Shown: piece by piece, positions 23,396-31,455 of the stretch
How the letters are laid out: the number at the start of each line of letters is the position of its first letter
Numbering within the stretch: the first letter of the stretch is position 1
Origin: JBBDYH01 sp040901795
GTDB taxonomy: Bacteria; Planctomycetota; Planctomycetia; Pirellulales; JALHPA01
Reading direction: 5' to 3'
Assembly: GCA_040901795.1 (NCBI GenBank)
Contig: JBBDYH010000150.1
Span: 5,700-69,699, forward strand
DNA length: 64,000 nucleotides
Translations under genes and position numbers: made by a program
Notes under the pieces: generated by a model
Database searches by the model: none
What the model was told of the DNA's origin: nothing
Seen by the model: only the letters and a program-made list of their open reading frames with translations

Positions 23396-24883
23396 ATGTG
23401 GATTCGCCAGTGTGAGCTCGATGCGGGTGGTGATGACCCGTTGCCGATACCGGCGCGGATAGCGTCTAACGAGGAGTTCATTCCGCCGCCGCAATCGCCG
23501 CAGCAGAAGCAGTACGAGGCGCGGCTCAGGGAGATCAGCGAGCGCGCGGCCAAGCGGCAGGGGGTCGATCGGCGGTCATTCTTGCGCACTGGCAGCGGAG
23601 TCGCGGCTGCGTTGGTCGCGCTTAATCAGGTGTTTGGCGATTGCTATGAGGTGAGCGCCGAAGAGGTCGAAGATCAACAGGCCTTTGCAGAGAAGTGGCC
23701 CAAGGATCAGTTCATTTTCGACGTGCAGACGCACCACGTCGATGTCAGCCACAAATGGTACGACGATACTCCGCAAGGAAGGGCCACGGTGCGGTTCTTC
23801 CAGATGCTGCGGCCGTTCGCCGGCTCGACGGAGAAGAGCCTGGACCTGTTGAACCGGGCCCATTACGTCAAGGAAGTCTTTGGCGACAGCGACACCGTGA
23901 TGGCCGTGATCAGCGGCGTGCCGAGCCGCGAGTGGGACAAGAACCCGCTGCCGCCGGATCAGATGGTGGCGACGCGGGCGTACGTCAATGATCTGGCCGG
24001 CAGCCAGCGCGTGCTGTCGCATGGCTTACTTCGGCCAAACCTTGGCCCCTCAGAATTCGAGGAGATGGAGCGGCAGGTCAAGGAGTTGAAGATCGACGCC
24101 TGGAAAATGTACACCGGCGCCGAGTTGGGCGATCAGGCGTGGTTTCTCGATGATGAGAAGGTGGCCTATCCATTCTGGGAACGGACCACGAAACTAGGCA
24201 TTAAGAATTGTTGCGTACATAAAGGGCTGCCGCTGGGGTTCTTCAACGAGAAGGCCTGCATGCCGCTGGATGTGGCCAAGGCGGCCAAGGACTGGCCGGA
24301 CCTGAACTTTATCATCTACCACTCGGCCTATCGCGGGATGGGCGGTATTGCGCGCGGCACCGGCGAGCGCGTTGAGAACAAGAAGACCGATGATCCGCAG
24401 TATATTCCGTGGACCAGCGATCTGATGCGGATCGTTCGCGAAGGCGGCCTGAAGAACGTGTATTTCGAGCTAGGCTCGACGTTTCAGATGACCTCGTCGG
24501 CCAACCCGATCGTCGCGCTGCACATGCTAGGTCAGATGATCCAGGTGGCGGGCGCTGATCACGTGCTATGGGGGACCGACTCGATCTGGAATGGCTCACC
24601 GCAGAGCCAGATCGAAAGATTGCGGCGATTGAAGATGCCCGAAGAGCTAATGAAGAAGTACGGCTACGCGCAGCTTACCGATCAGGTGAAGGACCAGATC
24701 TTTGGCGGCAACGCGGCGAAGCTGTTTGGCATCGACATTAAGGCGAAGCGGCAGGCGATTCAGGCCGATAAGCTCACGCAACTACGACGCGAGTATCGGC
24801 AAAACCCATCGCCGAGCAACACGCAATACGGCTGGGTATGGATGGAGGACGGCGGCGAGCCGACCGTGCCGGTGGGGGCATGA
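23396..24883 (+). CDS. Tat-exported amidohydrolase (Amidohydro_2)
   Basis: 495 residues. A conserved pre-region (SNEEFIPPPQSPQQKQYEAR) precedes a twin-arginine signal VDRRSFLRTGSGVAAALVAL near residues 57-76. The TIM-barrel amidohydrolase_2 domain follows, with VQTHHVDV (metal His pair, about 105), VHKGLPLG, IIYHSAYRG and WGTDSIW (metal Asp, about 400). The internal Tat position is normal for this subgroup, so the start at 23396 is kept although it abuts repeat B5. Substrate unknown; relatives are decarboxylases and hydrolases. Confidence 0.88.
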   Translation: MWIRQCELDAGGDDPLPIPARIASNEEFIPPPQSPQQKQYEARLREISERAAKRQGVDRRSFLRTGSGVAAALVALNQVFGDCYEVSAEEVEDQQAFAEKWPKDQFIFDVQTHHVDVSHKWYDDTPQGRATVRFFQMLRPFAGSTEKSLDLLNRAHYVKEVFGDSDTVMAVISGVPSREWDKNPLPPDQMVATRAYVNDLAGSQRVLSHGLLRPNLGPSEFEEMERQVKELKIDAWKMYTGAELGDQAWFLDDEKVAYPFWERTTKLGIKNCCVHKGLPLGFFNEKACMPLDVAKAAKDWPDLNFIIYHSAYRGMGGIARGTGERVENKKTDDPQYIPWTSDLMRIVREGGLKNVYFELGSTFQMTSSANPIVALHMLGQMIQVAGADHVLWGTDSIWNGSPQSQIERLRRLKMPEELMKKYGYAQLTDQVKDQIFGGNAAKLFGIDIKAKRQAIQADKLTQLRREYRQNPSPSNTQYGWVWMEDGGEPTVPVGA

Positions 24884-24889
24884 GGCGGT

Positions 24890-24956
24890 GTGGGGCAGAC
24901 ATTCCTGTNNNNNNNNNNGTCTGCCATCGTTTCGGCAGACAGGAATGTCTGCCCCA
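24890..24956. repeat. Family L palindrome interrupted by an assembly gap
   Basis: TGGGGCAGACATTCCTGT (24891-24908) is the inverse of ACAGGAATGTCTGCCCCA (24939-24956). The loop contains ten N (24909-24918) and an inner hairpin GTCTGCC...GGCAGAC. The N run marks unresolved sequence inside the palindrome. Confidence 0.9.
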
Positions 24957-24961
24957 CGAAG

Positions 24962-25552
24962 CTAAAACCCAATTCCGATTCCCACGCCGCTGCCGCCACC
25001 GATTGAGACGCCGACACCGGGCTGGGCGTAGTACGGATAGCGACCGGCGTTGTATGGTCGGCGGGTATAGGGACGTGGCTCCGGATAGTAGGGGTAGGGG
25101 CGAGCACCGCCATACGGCTCGTAGAACTCGTCGTAATAGTAATAGGGTCCGTCGTAGACGCGGCCGGTGTAGTACCAGCTTCGCGGCCGCGGCTGCAGGA
25201 GGCGCGCAGCCGGCGAGGGCGCGATGTATTGCGGGGCCGTTTGATATTGCGGGCCTTGGGCGCGGTCGCTCTCGATGGCGTGCATGGGCGGATCCACCCA
25301 ATCACCGTTAGACCAGACCACCCAGCGGTTGCTGGGCAGCCAGTACCACCAGTGTCCATCGTGCTGCTTGTAGCGCCAGCGGGTGTCGTCGGCCGAAGTC
25401 GAGGCGTTGGCCGATGACGAGTCGCCGTCTTTCGCGGTCGTTGCCGAGACATTTTCGGGCGCGGTCGCGCTGTCCTGTGCTTTGAGCGGCGTAAAGCCGC
25501 CCACGAGCAAGAACAAACATCCGCCGAGTATGATCCGGAGTGCGACCTGCAT
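24962..25552 (-). CDS. Secreted Tyr/Pro/Gly-rich protein
   Basis: 196 residues from the ATG at 25552; AAGGA lies 7 bases upstream, which decides it over 25597. Signal peptide ALRIILGGCLFLLVGGFTPLKA. A small conserved block RWRYKQHDGHWWYWLPSNRW (about 58-77) with NGDWV follows, then a tail rich in YYYYDEFYEPYGG and RPYPYYPEPRPY, ending VSIGGGSGVGIGIGF. The W/Y block recurs in planctomycete secreted proteins; role unknown. It may be a surface or matrix protein. Confidence 0.75.
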   Translation of the reverse strand: MQVALRIILGGCLFLLVGGFTPLKAQDSATAPENVSATTAKDGDSSSANASTSADDTRWRYKQHDGHWWYWLPSNRWVVWSNGDWVDPPMHAIESDRAQGPQYQTAPQYIAPSPAARLLQPRPRSWYYTGRVYDGPYYYYDEFYEPYGGARPYPYYPEPRPYTRRPYNAGRYPYYAQPGVGVSIGGGSGVGIGIGF

Positions 25553-26115
25553 ACGTTGGTCCTTGTTGGCTGGCCGCGACCTTGAGGGTTGGGCCAATTA
25601 GGGAATCCACTGGACGGTTATTGGTTTAGTCGGCCCGCCGCCGCGTCTTCACTGCTTAATTATGCGCGCGTTTTGCACATAAGCCGGCTGGAAGATCAAG
25701 ATCTGACCCGGAAGACGGCAGGAACGTTAAAGGCGGCAGGGGGTTAGCAGCGGCGGGCTGTCATCCTGAGCGAAGCGAAGGATCTCCTTGGCCCCTCGCA
25801 GATGCTCCGCTTCGAGATTCTTCGCTGCGAGATTCTTCGCTGCGCTCAGAATGACCGTGAAACGCTGGCAGAATGACCGTGAAACGCTGGACGTATCCGT
25901 TTAGATATGGTCTAATAAACGCCCGCTTATACCTCTGCTTGGTAGGTGCACCGGCCGCGTAGATAGTAGTTCGAAGGCAAGAATTGCCGTCGATTGACGA
26001 AACCCTAGCGTTGCCCGCGTGGTAAATGGTGTGTCCCGGCCGTAGGTTTGGACCTGCGGTTTGAACCGAGCGGCCCCCGCCTCTGCCGAAACCCGCCTAA
26101 TCCTGCTTGTTGCTC
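25553..26115. other. Gene-free region with family D repeat (D1)
   Basis: About 560 bases without a convincing gene. At 25760-25890 lies family D: GTCATCCTGAGCGAAGCGAA, then CGCTTCGAGATTCTTCGCTG and the doubled AGAATGACCGTGAAACGCTGG. The part from 25900 to 26115 precedes the DUF1592 gene and should hold its promoter; no box pair stands out. Confidence 0.7.
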
Positions 26116-28695
26116 ATGAGTCGCCCGCTTCCATCTGCGCGACGCGGTGTTCTGTTGCCTCGGATCGCGGTCTGCGCGGCGGTGGGCGTGCTTCTAATTG
26201 TCGTCGCTCTGGCGACCGGTTGGCCGGCCCGCCTGGCGGCTGAAGTCGGCGACGAATCGGCGTCGAAAGATGCTGAAACTGCCGATTCGAGTCGCCCGGC
26301 AGCGGGCGAAGCCGATGCTTTTTTCCGCGGCAAGATCGTCCCATTTGTTCAAACGTATTGTGCCGATTGCCACGGGCCCGACGAGCCCGAGGCCGGTATC
26401 GCGCTAACCGAGTTCAAGCATGCGGGTTCGCTGCTCGGCGCGCGCAAGGCGTGGCGTTTAGCGGCCGCGAAGCTGCAAGCCGGCGAAATGCCGCCCGCGG
26501 ATCATGACGTGCGCCCCAAGCCGGAAGAAGCGGCCGCCATCGCCGAATGGATCGAGGCCGAGTTGACGCGAACCGTGTGTTCCGGACCGCTCAACCCGGG
26601 CCGCGTGACGATTCGCCGTCTCAACCGGGCGGAGTACAACAACACAATTCGCGACCTGATTGGCGTGGACTTCAAGCCGGCCGAGGATTTTCCTAGCGAC
26701 GACGTCGGCTACGGGTTTGACAACATCGGCGACGTGCTATCGATGCCTTCGATGTTGTTGGAGAAGTACCTGGCGGCTGCGGAGACGATTGTCGAGAAGG
26801 CGATTGTCGTGGACGATCCGGACAAGGCGCCGGCGCAACGAGTGCTGGCGGCGCGGTTGGAGGGGGCCGGGAATCCGATCGAGGAGGACGCGCGCAGTTT
26901 TTTCAGCGAGGGGGAGGCGAGCATTCGACTCGATGTGCCGCGCGACGGAGAGTATCTGTTGACGGTGCAGGCCAGCGGCGACCAGGCCGGGCCTGAGGCG
27001 ATCAAGATGTCGGTGCGGCTCGACGACAAGGAGCTCAGGCAGTTTGAAGTCGCCAATCAAAGGCACAACGCGATCGGTTATAAAACCAAGGTCAAAGCGA
27101 GTCGCGGCGCGGCGAAGATTAGTGTCGCCTATCTCAACGACTACTCTAAGACCAAGGACGAAGTCGAAAAAGGCGAACGGCCAGGCGACCGGAACTTGTA
27201 CGTGCAGTACGTCGAACTGCAAGGGCCACTGGGATTGGACCCCGATACGCTGCCAGAGTCGCACAAGCGGATCATGATCTGCACACCGGCGCCCGAACGG
27301 CCGATCATCATCCGCCCGCGCCGCCGGCCGATGAACGAGGTGGACCGCGAGGCGGCGCGCAAGCGGCGCGACGAAGCCCGCCGGCAAGCGGAACGAGACC
27401 GGGAATCGCGTACCGAGGGCCGCGTCGATTGTGCGCGGAAGATTATTGCCAATTTCGCCGAGCGCGCCTTCCGCCGGCCCCTTGCCGACGAAGAAGTCGA
27501 TCGGCTGATGGAGTTCTGGAAAGCGTGCGACAAGGATGGCCAGCCGTTCGAGCGGGGGATTCAAGTGGCGCTGTCGGCGGTGCTGGTCTCGCCGCACTTC
27601 TTGTATCGCATCGAGGGAGAGCCGGCGGCCGACTCGCCGGGCAATAGCTACGCGCTCAACGATTTCGAGCTGGCGACGCGGCTGTCGTACTTCCTCTGGA
27701 GCACGATGCCCGATCAGGAGCTGTACGATCTGGCCAAGCGCGGAGCATTGCGGCAGGACAGCAACCTCGAGGCGCAAGTTCGCCGCATGCTCCGAGACCC
27801 GAAGGCTGAGTCGCTTGTCGAAAACTTCGGCGGCCAATGGTTGCAGACGCGGCGGCTGGCGGCGATGACGCCGGACAAAGAGCTGTTTCCGAGCTTCGAC
27901 GAGAGCTTGCGAGAGGCGATGCAGCAAGAGACCGATCTGTTCTTCGCGGCGGTCATGCGAGAAGACCGGACCTTGCTCAACTTCATCGACGCGGATTTCA
28001 CGTTCCTCAACGAGCGGCTGGCAAAGCACTATGAAATCGAGGGCGTGCACGGCGAAGAGTTTCAAAAGGTGCAGCTTGCTGACGATCAGCCCGCGATGCG
28101 GCGACGCGGAGGTATTCTGACGATGGCGAGCGTACTGGTGATGACCAGCAATCCCACCCGCACCAGCCCGGTGAAACGCGGCAAGTACGTGCTGGAGAAT
28201 CTGCTGGGCACACCACCTCCACCTCCGCCGCCCGACGTGCCGGAGCTTGCCGAAGGGGGCGCGGAGCTGAGAGGGACGCTCAAGCAGCGGATGGAGCAAC
28301 ATCGCTCGAATGCCGCCTGCGCCGTATGTCACACGCGAATGGACGCGATTGGATTTGGATTGGAGAACTTTGACGCCCTTGGCGCGTGGCGCGATAAGGA
28401 CGGCCCGCATGGGATCGACGCTGCGGGCCAATTGAGCGCGGGCAAGGCCTTTAACGGTCCGGAAGAGCTCAAAAAGCTGCTCGCGGCCAAGCCCGGGTTG
28501 TTTGTGCGTTGCCTGACCGACAGAATGTTGACATATGCCTTGGGGCGCGGACTGGAAGAATTCGACGAGTGTACGATCGAGCGCATTGCCCAGGCGACGG
28601 AGAAGAATGAGTACAGATTCTCCGGCCTGGTGATCGAGATTGTTCGCAGCGATGCGTTTCAGAAAAAGCGCGGGGCGGTGACGAAGAGCGAGTAA
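26116..28695 (+). CDS. Planctomycete cytochrome (PSCyt1, DUF1587, DUF1595, DUF1592, DUF1588, DUF1585)
   Basis: 859 residues from the ATG at 26116. Membrane anchor or signal AVCAAVGVLLIVVALATGW (about 19-37). Haem motif CADCH near 83 in PSCyt1; DUF1587 starting RRLNRAEYNNTIRDLIG near 172; a beta-sandwich (about 250-400); DUF1595, DUF1592 (ATRLSYFLWSTMPDQEL near 520); DUF1588 with SNPTRTSPVKRG and a second haem motif CAVCHTRMDAIGFGLENFDA near 736; DUF1585 at the C-terminus. Probably periplasmic, redox function unknown. A DUF1552 gene follows, as is usual for the family. Confidence 0.93.
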   Translation: MSRPLPSARRGVLLPRIAVCAAVGVLLIVVALATGWPARLAAEVGDESASKDAETADSSRPAAGEADAFFRGKIVPFVQTYCADCHGPDEPEAGIALTEFKHAGSLLGARKAWRLAAAKLQAGEMPPADHDVRPKPEEAAAIAEWIEAELTRTVCSGPLNPGRVTIRRLNRAEYNNTIRDLIGVDFKPAEDFPSDDVGYGFDNIGDVLSMPSMLLEKYLAAAETIVEKAIVVDDPDKAPAQRVLAARLEGAGNPIEEDARSFFSEGEASIRLDVPRDGEYLLTVQASGDQAGPEAIKMSVRLDDKELRQFEVANQRHNAIGYKTKVKASRGAAKISVAYLNDYSKTKDEVEKGERPGDRNLYVQYVELQGPLGLDPDTLPESHKRIMICTPAPERPIIIRPRRRPMNEVDREAARKRRDEARRQAERDRESRTEGRVDCARKIIANFAERAFRRPLADEEVDRLMEFWKACDKDGQPFERGIQVALSAVLVSPHFLYRIEGEPAADSPGNSYALNDFELATRLSYFLWSTMPDQELYDLAKRGALRQDSNLEAQVRRMLRDPKAESLVENFGGQWLQTRRLAAMTPDKELFPSFDESLREAMQQETDLFFAAVMREDRTLLNFIDADFTFLNERLAKHYEIEGVHGEEFQKVQLADDQPAMRRRGGILTMASVLVMTSNPTRTSPVKRGKYVLENLLGTPPPPPPPDVPELAEGGAELRGTLKQRMEQHRSNAACAVCHTRMDAIGFGLENFDALGAWRDKDGPHGIDAAGQLSAGKAFNGPEELKKLLAAKPGLFVRCLTDRMLTYALGRGLEEFDECTIERIAQATEKNEYRFSGLVIEIVRSDAFQKKRGAVTKSE

Positions 28696-28700
28696 CTACC

Positions 28701-28821
28701 TTGTTCCCAGGCTCCGCCTGGGAACACACTGCTTGCGAGGCTCTGCCTCGCAAGAATAGAAGGTCGGCAGGCAGAGCCTGCCATGCAGCGCATTCCCAGG
28801 CTGAGCCTGGGAACGAGATAG
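28701..28821. repeat. Family C compound palindrome (C2)
   Basis: TTCCCAGGCTCCGCCTGGGAA, a TTGCGAGGCTCTGCCTCGCAA-type hairpin, GGCAGGCAGAGCCTGCC and TTCCCAGGCTGAGCCTGGGAA lie in series: four hairpins between the DUF1592 and DUF1552 genes. No U-tract. Confidence 0.85.
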
Positions 28822-28852
28822 GGCAGCCCTTCGCGACTAAAGGAGCACGCAG

Positions 28853-30232
28853 ATGAGTCTTTCGAAAGTCTCGCGACGAACGCTATTGCGTGGTGTGGGC
28901 GCTGCGGTGGCGTTGCCGGTCCTCGATTGCATGGGACCGATCGCGTCGGTCTTTGCTGCGCCGGCGCAGGTGGCCGATGGCAAAGCCGCGGCGGCGCCTC
29001 TGCGGATGGCGTTCTGCTACGTTCCGAACGGCGTTCACATGCAGGACTGGACTCCCGGCGAGGCCGGCGAGACCTTCGAGTTGACGCCGACGCTGAAGGT
29101 GCTGGAGCCGTTCAAGCAAGACATGCTGGTGCTCTCGGGCTTGGCGCACGAAAAGGCCGAAGCCAACGGTGATGGTCCGGGCGATCATGCCCGCGCGATG
29201 GCGACGTTCCTCACCGGCTGCCAGGCCAAGAAGACCGGCGGCGCGGACATTAAGGTGGGTGTCTCGGTCGATCAGCTCGCGGCCCAGAAAGTGGGCGATG
29301 CCACGCGGTTCGCCTCGCTGGAACTGAGCTGCGACAAGGGGCGGCAATCAGGCGAGTGCGACTCGGGCTATAGCTGCGCGTATTCATCGAACATCTCGTG
29401 GAAAACGCCGAGCACGCCCGTGACGCCGGAAACTAATCCGCGTCTGGTCTTCGAGCGGTTGTTTTCGGGGAGCTCGGATGTGGCCACCGCGGCGGCGCGT
29501 GCCGAGCGCAAGAAGTATCAAAAGAGCATTTTGGATTACGTGCGCGAGGACGCGGCGCGACTGCAGAACAAGCTGGGCGCCAACGACAAGCGAAAGCTGG
29601 AAGAGTATTTGACCAGCGTCCGCGAGATCGAGGCGCGGCTGTCGCGGATCGAGGAGGGAAATCAGGCCGAGCTCGGAAACGTCGTTAAGCCAACCGGCAT
29701 TCCCAAGGAGTACCAGGAGTACCTGCGGCTGATGGCCGACATGATGGTGCTGGCGTTCCAGACCGACACGACGCGGATCGGCACGTTCATCTTCGCCAAC
29801 GAAGGGAGCAATCGCAGTTACGCGTTCATGGAAGTGCCGGAGGGTCACCACGATCTCTCGCACCACGGCCGCGACAAGAAGAAGCAGGAGAAGATCGCCA
29901 AGATCAACCGCTTCCACCTCGAGCAATTCGCCTACTTCATCGGCAAGCTGAAGAGCTCCAAGGAAGGGGACGGCAATTTGCTCGACAATTCAATGGTCGT
30001 TTACGGAAGCTGCATCGGCGACGGCAACCGGCACAACCACAACGACCTGCCCGTGGTGTTACTCGGCAAGGGTGGCGGCACGATCAAAACCGGCCGGCAC
30101 ATGTTGTTCGACAAGAAAGAGGAAGTGCCGCTGGCGAATCTGTGGATGTCGATGCTTGATCGCATGGGGGCCAAGGATATTGAGGAGGTGCTCGGCGATG
30201 CGACGGGGAGGTTGGAAGGGTTGATGGGGTGA
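28853..30232 (+). CDS. DUF1552 Tat-exported protein
   Basis: 459 residues. Tat signal SRRTLLRGVGAAVALPVLDC (about 7-26). The DUF1552 body carries GDHARAMATFLTG near 112, DQLAAQ, ELSCDKGRQSGECDSGYSCA and the HxxSHH-type signature GHHDLSHHGRDKKKQ near 333; it ends with VVYGSCIGDGNRHNHNDLPV. The enzyme activity is unknown; the two Cys in GECDSGYSC may form a bond. AAAGGAGC lies 10 bases before the ATG. It is the partner of the preceding DUF1592 cytochrome, with repeat C2 between them. Confidence 0.93.
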   Translation: MSLSKVSRRTLLRGVGAAVALPVLDCMGPIASVFAAPAQVADGKAAAAPLRMAFCYVPNGVHMQDWTPGEAGETFELTPTLKVLEPFKQDMLVLSGLAHEKAEANGDGPGDHARAMATFLTGCQAKKTGGADIKVGVSVDQLAAQKVGDATRFASLELSCDKGRQSGECDSGYSCAYSSNISWKTPSTPVTPETNPRLVFERLFSGSSDVATAAARAERKKYQKSILDYVREDAARLQNKLGANDKRKLEEYLTSVREIEARLSRIEEGNQAELGNVVKPTGIPKEYQEYLRLMADMMVLAFQTDTTRIGTFIFANEGSNRSYAFMEVPEGHHDLSHHGRDKKKQEKIAKINRFHLEQFAYFIGKLKSSKEGDGNLLDNSMVVYGSCIGDGNRHNHNDLPVVLLGKGGGTIKTGRHMLFDKKEEVPLANLWMSMLDRMGAKDIEEVLGDATGRLEGLMG

Positions 30233-30258
30233 GACACCTGAATTTCCGTGGACATTTT

Positions 30259-30618
30259 CTATCCGCGGAACGGCAGGAATACGACGATCTGGTCCCTGCC
30301 CTCTTCTTCGGTCATATATTCTGCGATCAACAGAATATCGTCGATTGCCGCGCCGATGGATTGTTTGTTAGTCGTAGCAATGATTCCGGGGACCGGCTCT
30401 CCGCTGATGACTCGCTGGTACGCGACGCCGATCATCGTGTTTCGGTCATTGGTAATGACGATTCGATTCTCACCCGCTGCCCACGTCAGCACTTCGTGAT
30501 CCGGCGTGCGTTCCGGCAAGACATCCTGGACGCGCACCAGGTCAATGTTTGGCACGCGACGGCGCACGCCGCGCACGATCTCTCCACGCACATCGGCATC
30601 ACTGGCCAGTCGCAGCAT
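30259..30618 (-). CDS. PIN-like toxin (DUF5615 type)
   Basis: 119 residues. N-terminal Asp in LASDADVRGEIV and the pattern ERTPDHEVLTWAAGENRIVITNDRNTM (shown in parts: TPDHEVLTWA, RIVITNDRNT) is that of DUF5615/Mut7-C-like PIN nucleases, which lack the full VapC acid set. The start overlaps the end of the DUF433 gene by 20 bases, the usual order antitoxin then toxin. Confidence 0.82.
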   Translation of the reverse strand: MLRLASDADVRGEIVRGVRRRVPNIDLVRVQDVLPERTPDHEVLTWAAGENRIVITNDRNTMIGVAYQRVISGEPVPGIIATTNKQSIGAAIDDILLIAEYMTEEEGRDQIVVFLPFRG

Positions 30619-30964
30619 CGGACTTGTCCTGAATCCTTTGGCGCTTCAGAACCTGCTCTGAGGAGATCCTCGGACGCGCGGCTTCGATTTTCGCCCGCAG
30701 TTCGTCTGCTTCTTCTTGGCGTCGCTTCAGGAAGGCCCGCACTTCATCGCGGTGACGTAGATAGTAGGCGATGACGCTGTAAACATCCGCCAACACCAAC
30801 GTGTCATAGGCGCGGACCATGTCCTCTGGCGTCATTCCGCTCTCGTACTGCTCCACAACCAAATCCAGGCCAATGCGGCTGTCGCCAACGCGCGCGGCAC
30901 CTTCGTCAATGCGAAGCGCCGAACCATTCGTGTCCAGCGGTAGCCCGATCACTTGTGCGGTCAT
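30599..30964 (-). CDS. DUF433 antitoxin (VapB45-like)
   Basis: 121 residues. The DUF433 helix-turn-helix-like core is RVGDSRIGLDLVVEQYESGM and TPEDMVRAYDTLVLADVYSV (about 26-65), then a charged helix RHRDEVRAFLKRRQEEADEL. GAGG lies 8 bases upstream of the ATG. Expected to neutralise the PIN-like product and repress the operon. The upstream zinc-ribbon gene overlaps its start (ATGA). Confidence 0.82.
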   Translation of the reverse strand: MTAQVIGLPLDTNGSALRIDEGAARVGDSRIGLDLVVEQYESGMTPEDMVRAYDTLVLADVYSVIAYYLRHRDEVRAFLKRRQEEADELRAKIEAARPRISSEQVLKRQRIQDKSDAATGQ

Positions 30965-31329
30965 CGCTCACCTCTTGTGTCCACTACACATATTATACAA
31001 CCTCGCCTTGCACCACTCACTGCTAAGCCGAGGCATTGTTTTGCGACGGAATCGGGATAGGATTTGCCAGCGTCGAGTTTAGCATTATGCTCAAGCCCGA
31101 CTCGCAACACCGTACAAGCAAGTCGCCCACACTCCTCGCAAAGGAACGCCTGCACGGGGCCAGCCGTGGGGAATCTTCCCGTCCAGAAACTGCGGCTGTC
31201 GTCGGGGCGACGGTACTCGAGACCTTGCGCGCTGCGGTAGGAGTTCACGGGGTACGTCTTGTCCATGATGACGATGGGCGACATGACGCCTTCACACTCC
31301 ACGCAGGATTTGGATGCTTCGTCGGGCAT
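30961..31329 (-). CDS. Zinc-ribbon protein, C-terminus possibly altered
   Basis: 122 residues. CVECEG near 9 and CEECGRLA near 64 form a split zinc ribbon; between them SFWTGRFPTAGPVQAFLC resembles small planctomycete zinc-ribbon proteins. After residue 70 the sequence (LRVGLEHNAKLDAGKSY...) does not resemble those proteins, so a frameshift or fusion near 31110 is possible. It overlaps the DUF433 start by four bases, which may couple the three genes. Confidence 0.55.
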   Translation of the reverse strand: MPDEASKSCVECEGVMSPIVIMDKTYPVNSYRSAQGLEYRRPDDSRSFWTGRFPTAGPVQAFLCEECGRLACTVLRVGLEHNAKLDAGKSYPDSVAKQCLGLAVSGARRGCIICVVDTRGER

Positions 31330-31400
31330 GTTGCACCGTTACGAATTATCGCTGGTTTCGAGGAACCTCGGTTTGAGCGGATCCGGAGCTGATTGAAACC

Positions 31401-31430
31401 CAAAGCGGCGATAAGTCGCCGCACTCCAAA
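31401..31430. repeat. Family B solitary unit (B6)
   Basis: GCGGCGATAAGTCGCCGC with one wobble pair, followed by ACTCCAAA. It is preceded by GATTGAAACC, resembling the linkers of array B5. Confidence 0.8.
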
Positions 31431-31455
31431 GGCTTCCGCCGCCCACCAGAGGCCG

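Noticed and set aside
28701..28821. Family C hairpins as intrinsic terminators
   Set aside because: Stems are strong but no U-tract follows on either strand, and the same units occur in other contexts including divergent gaps.
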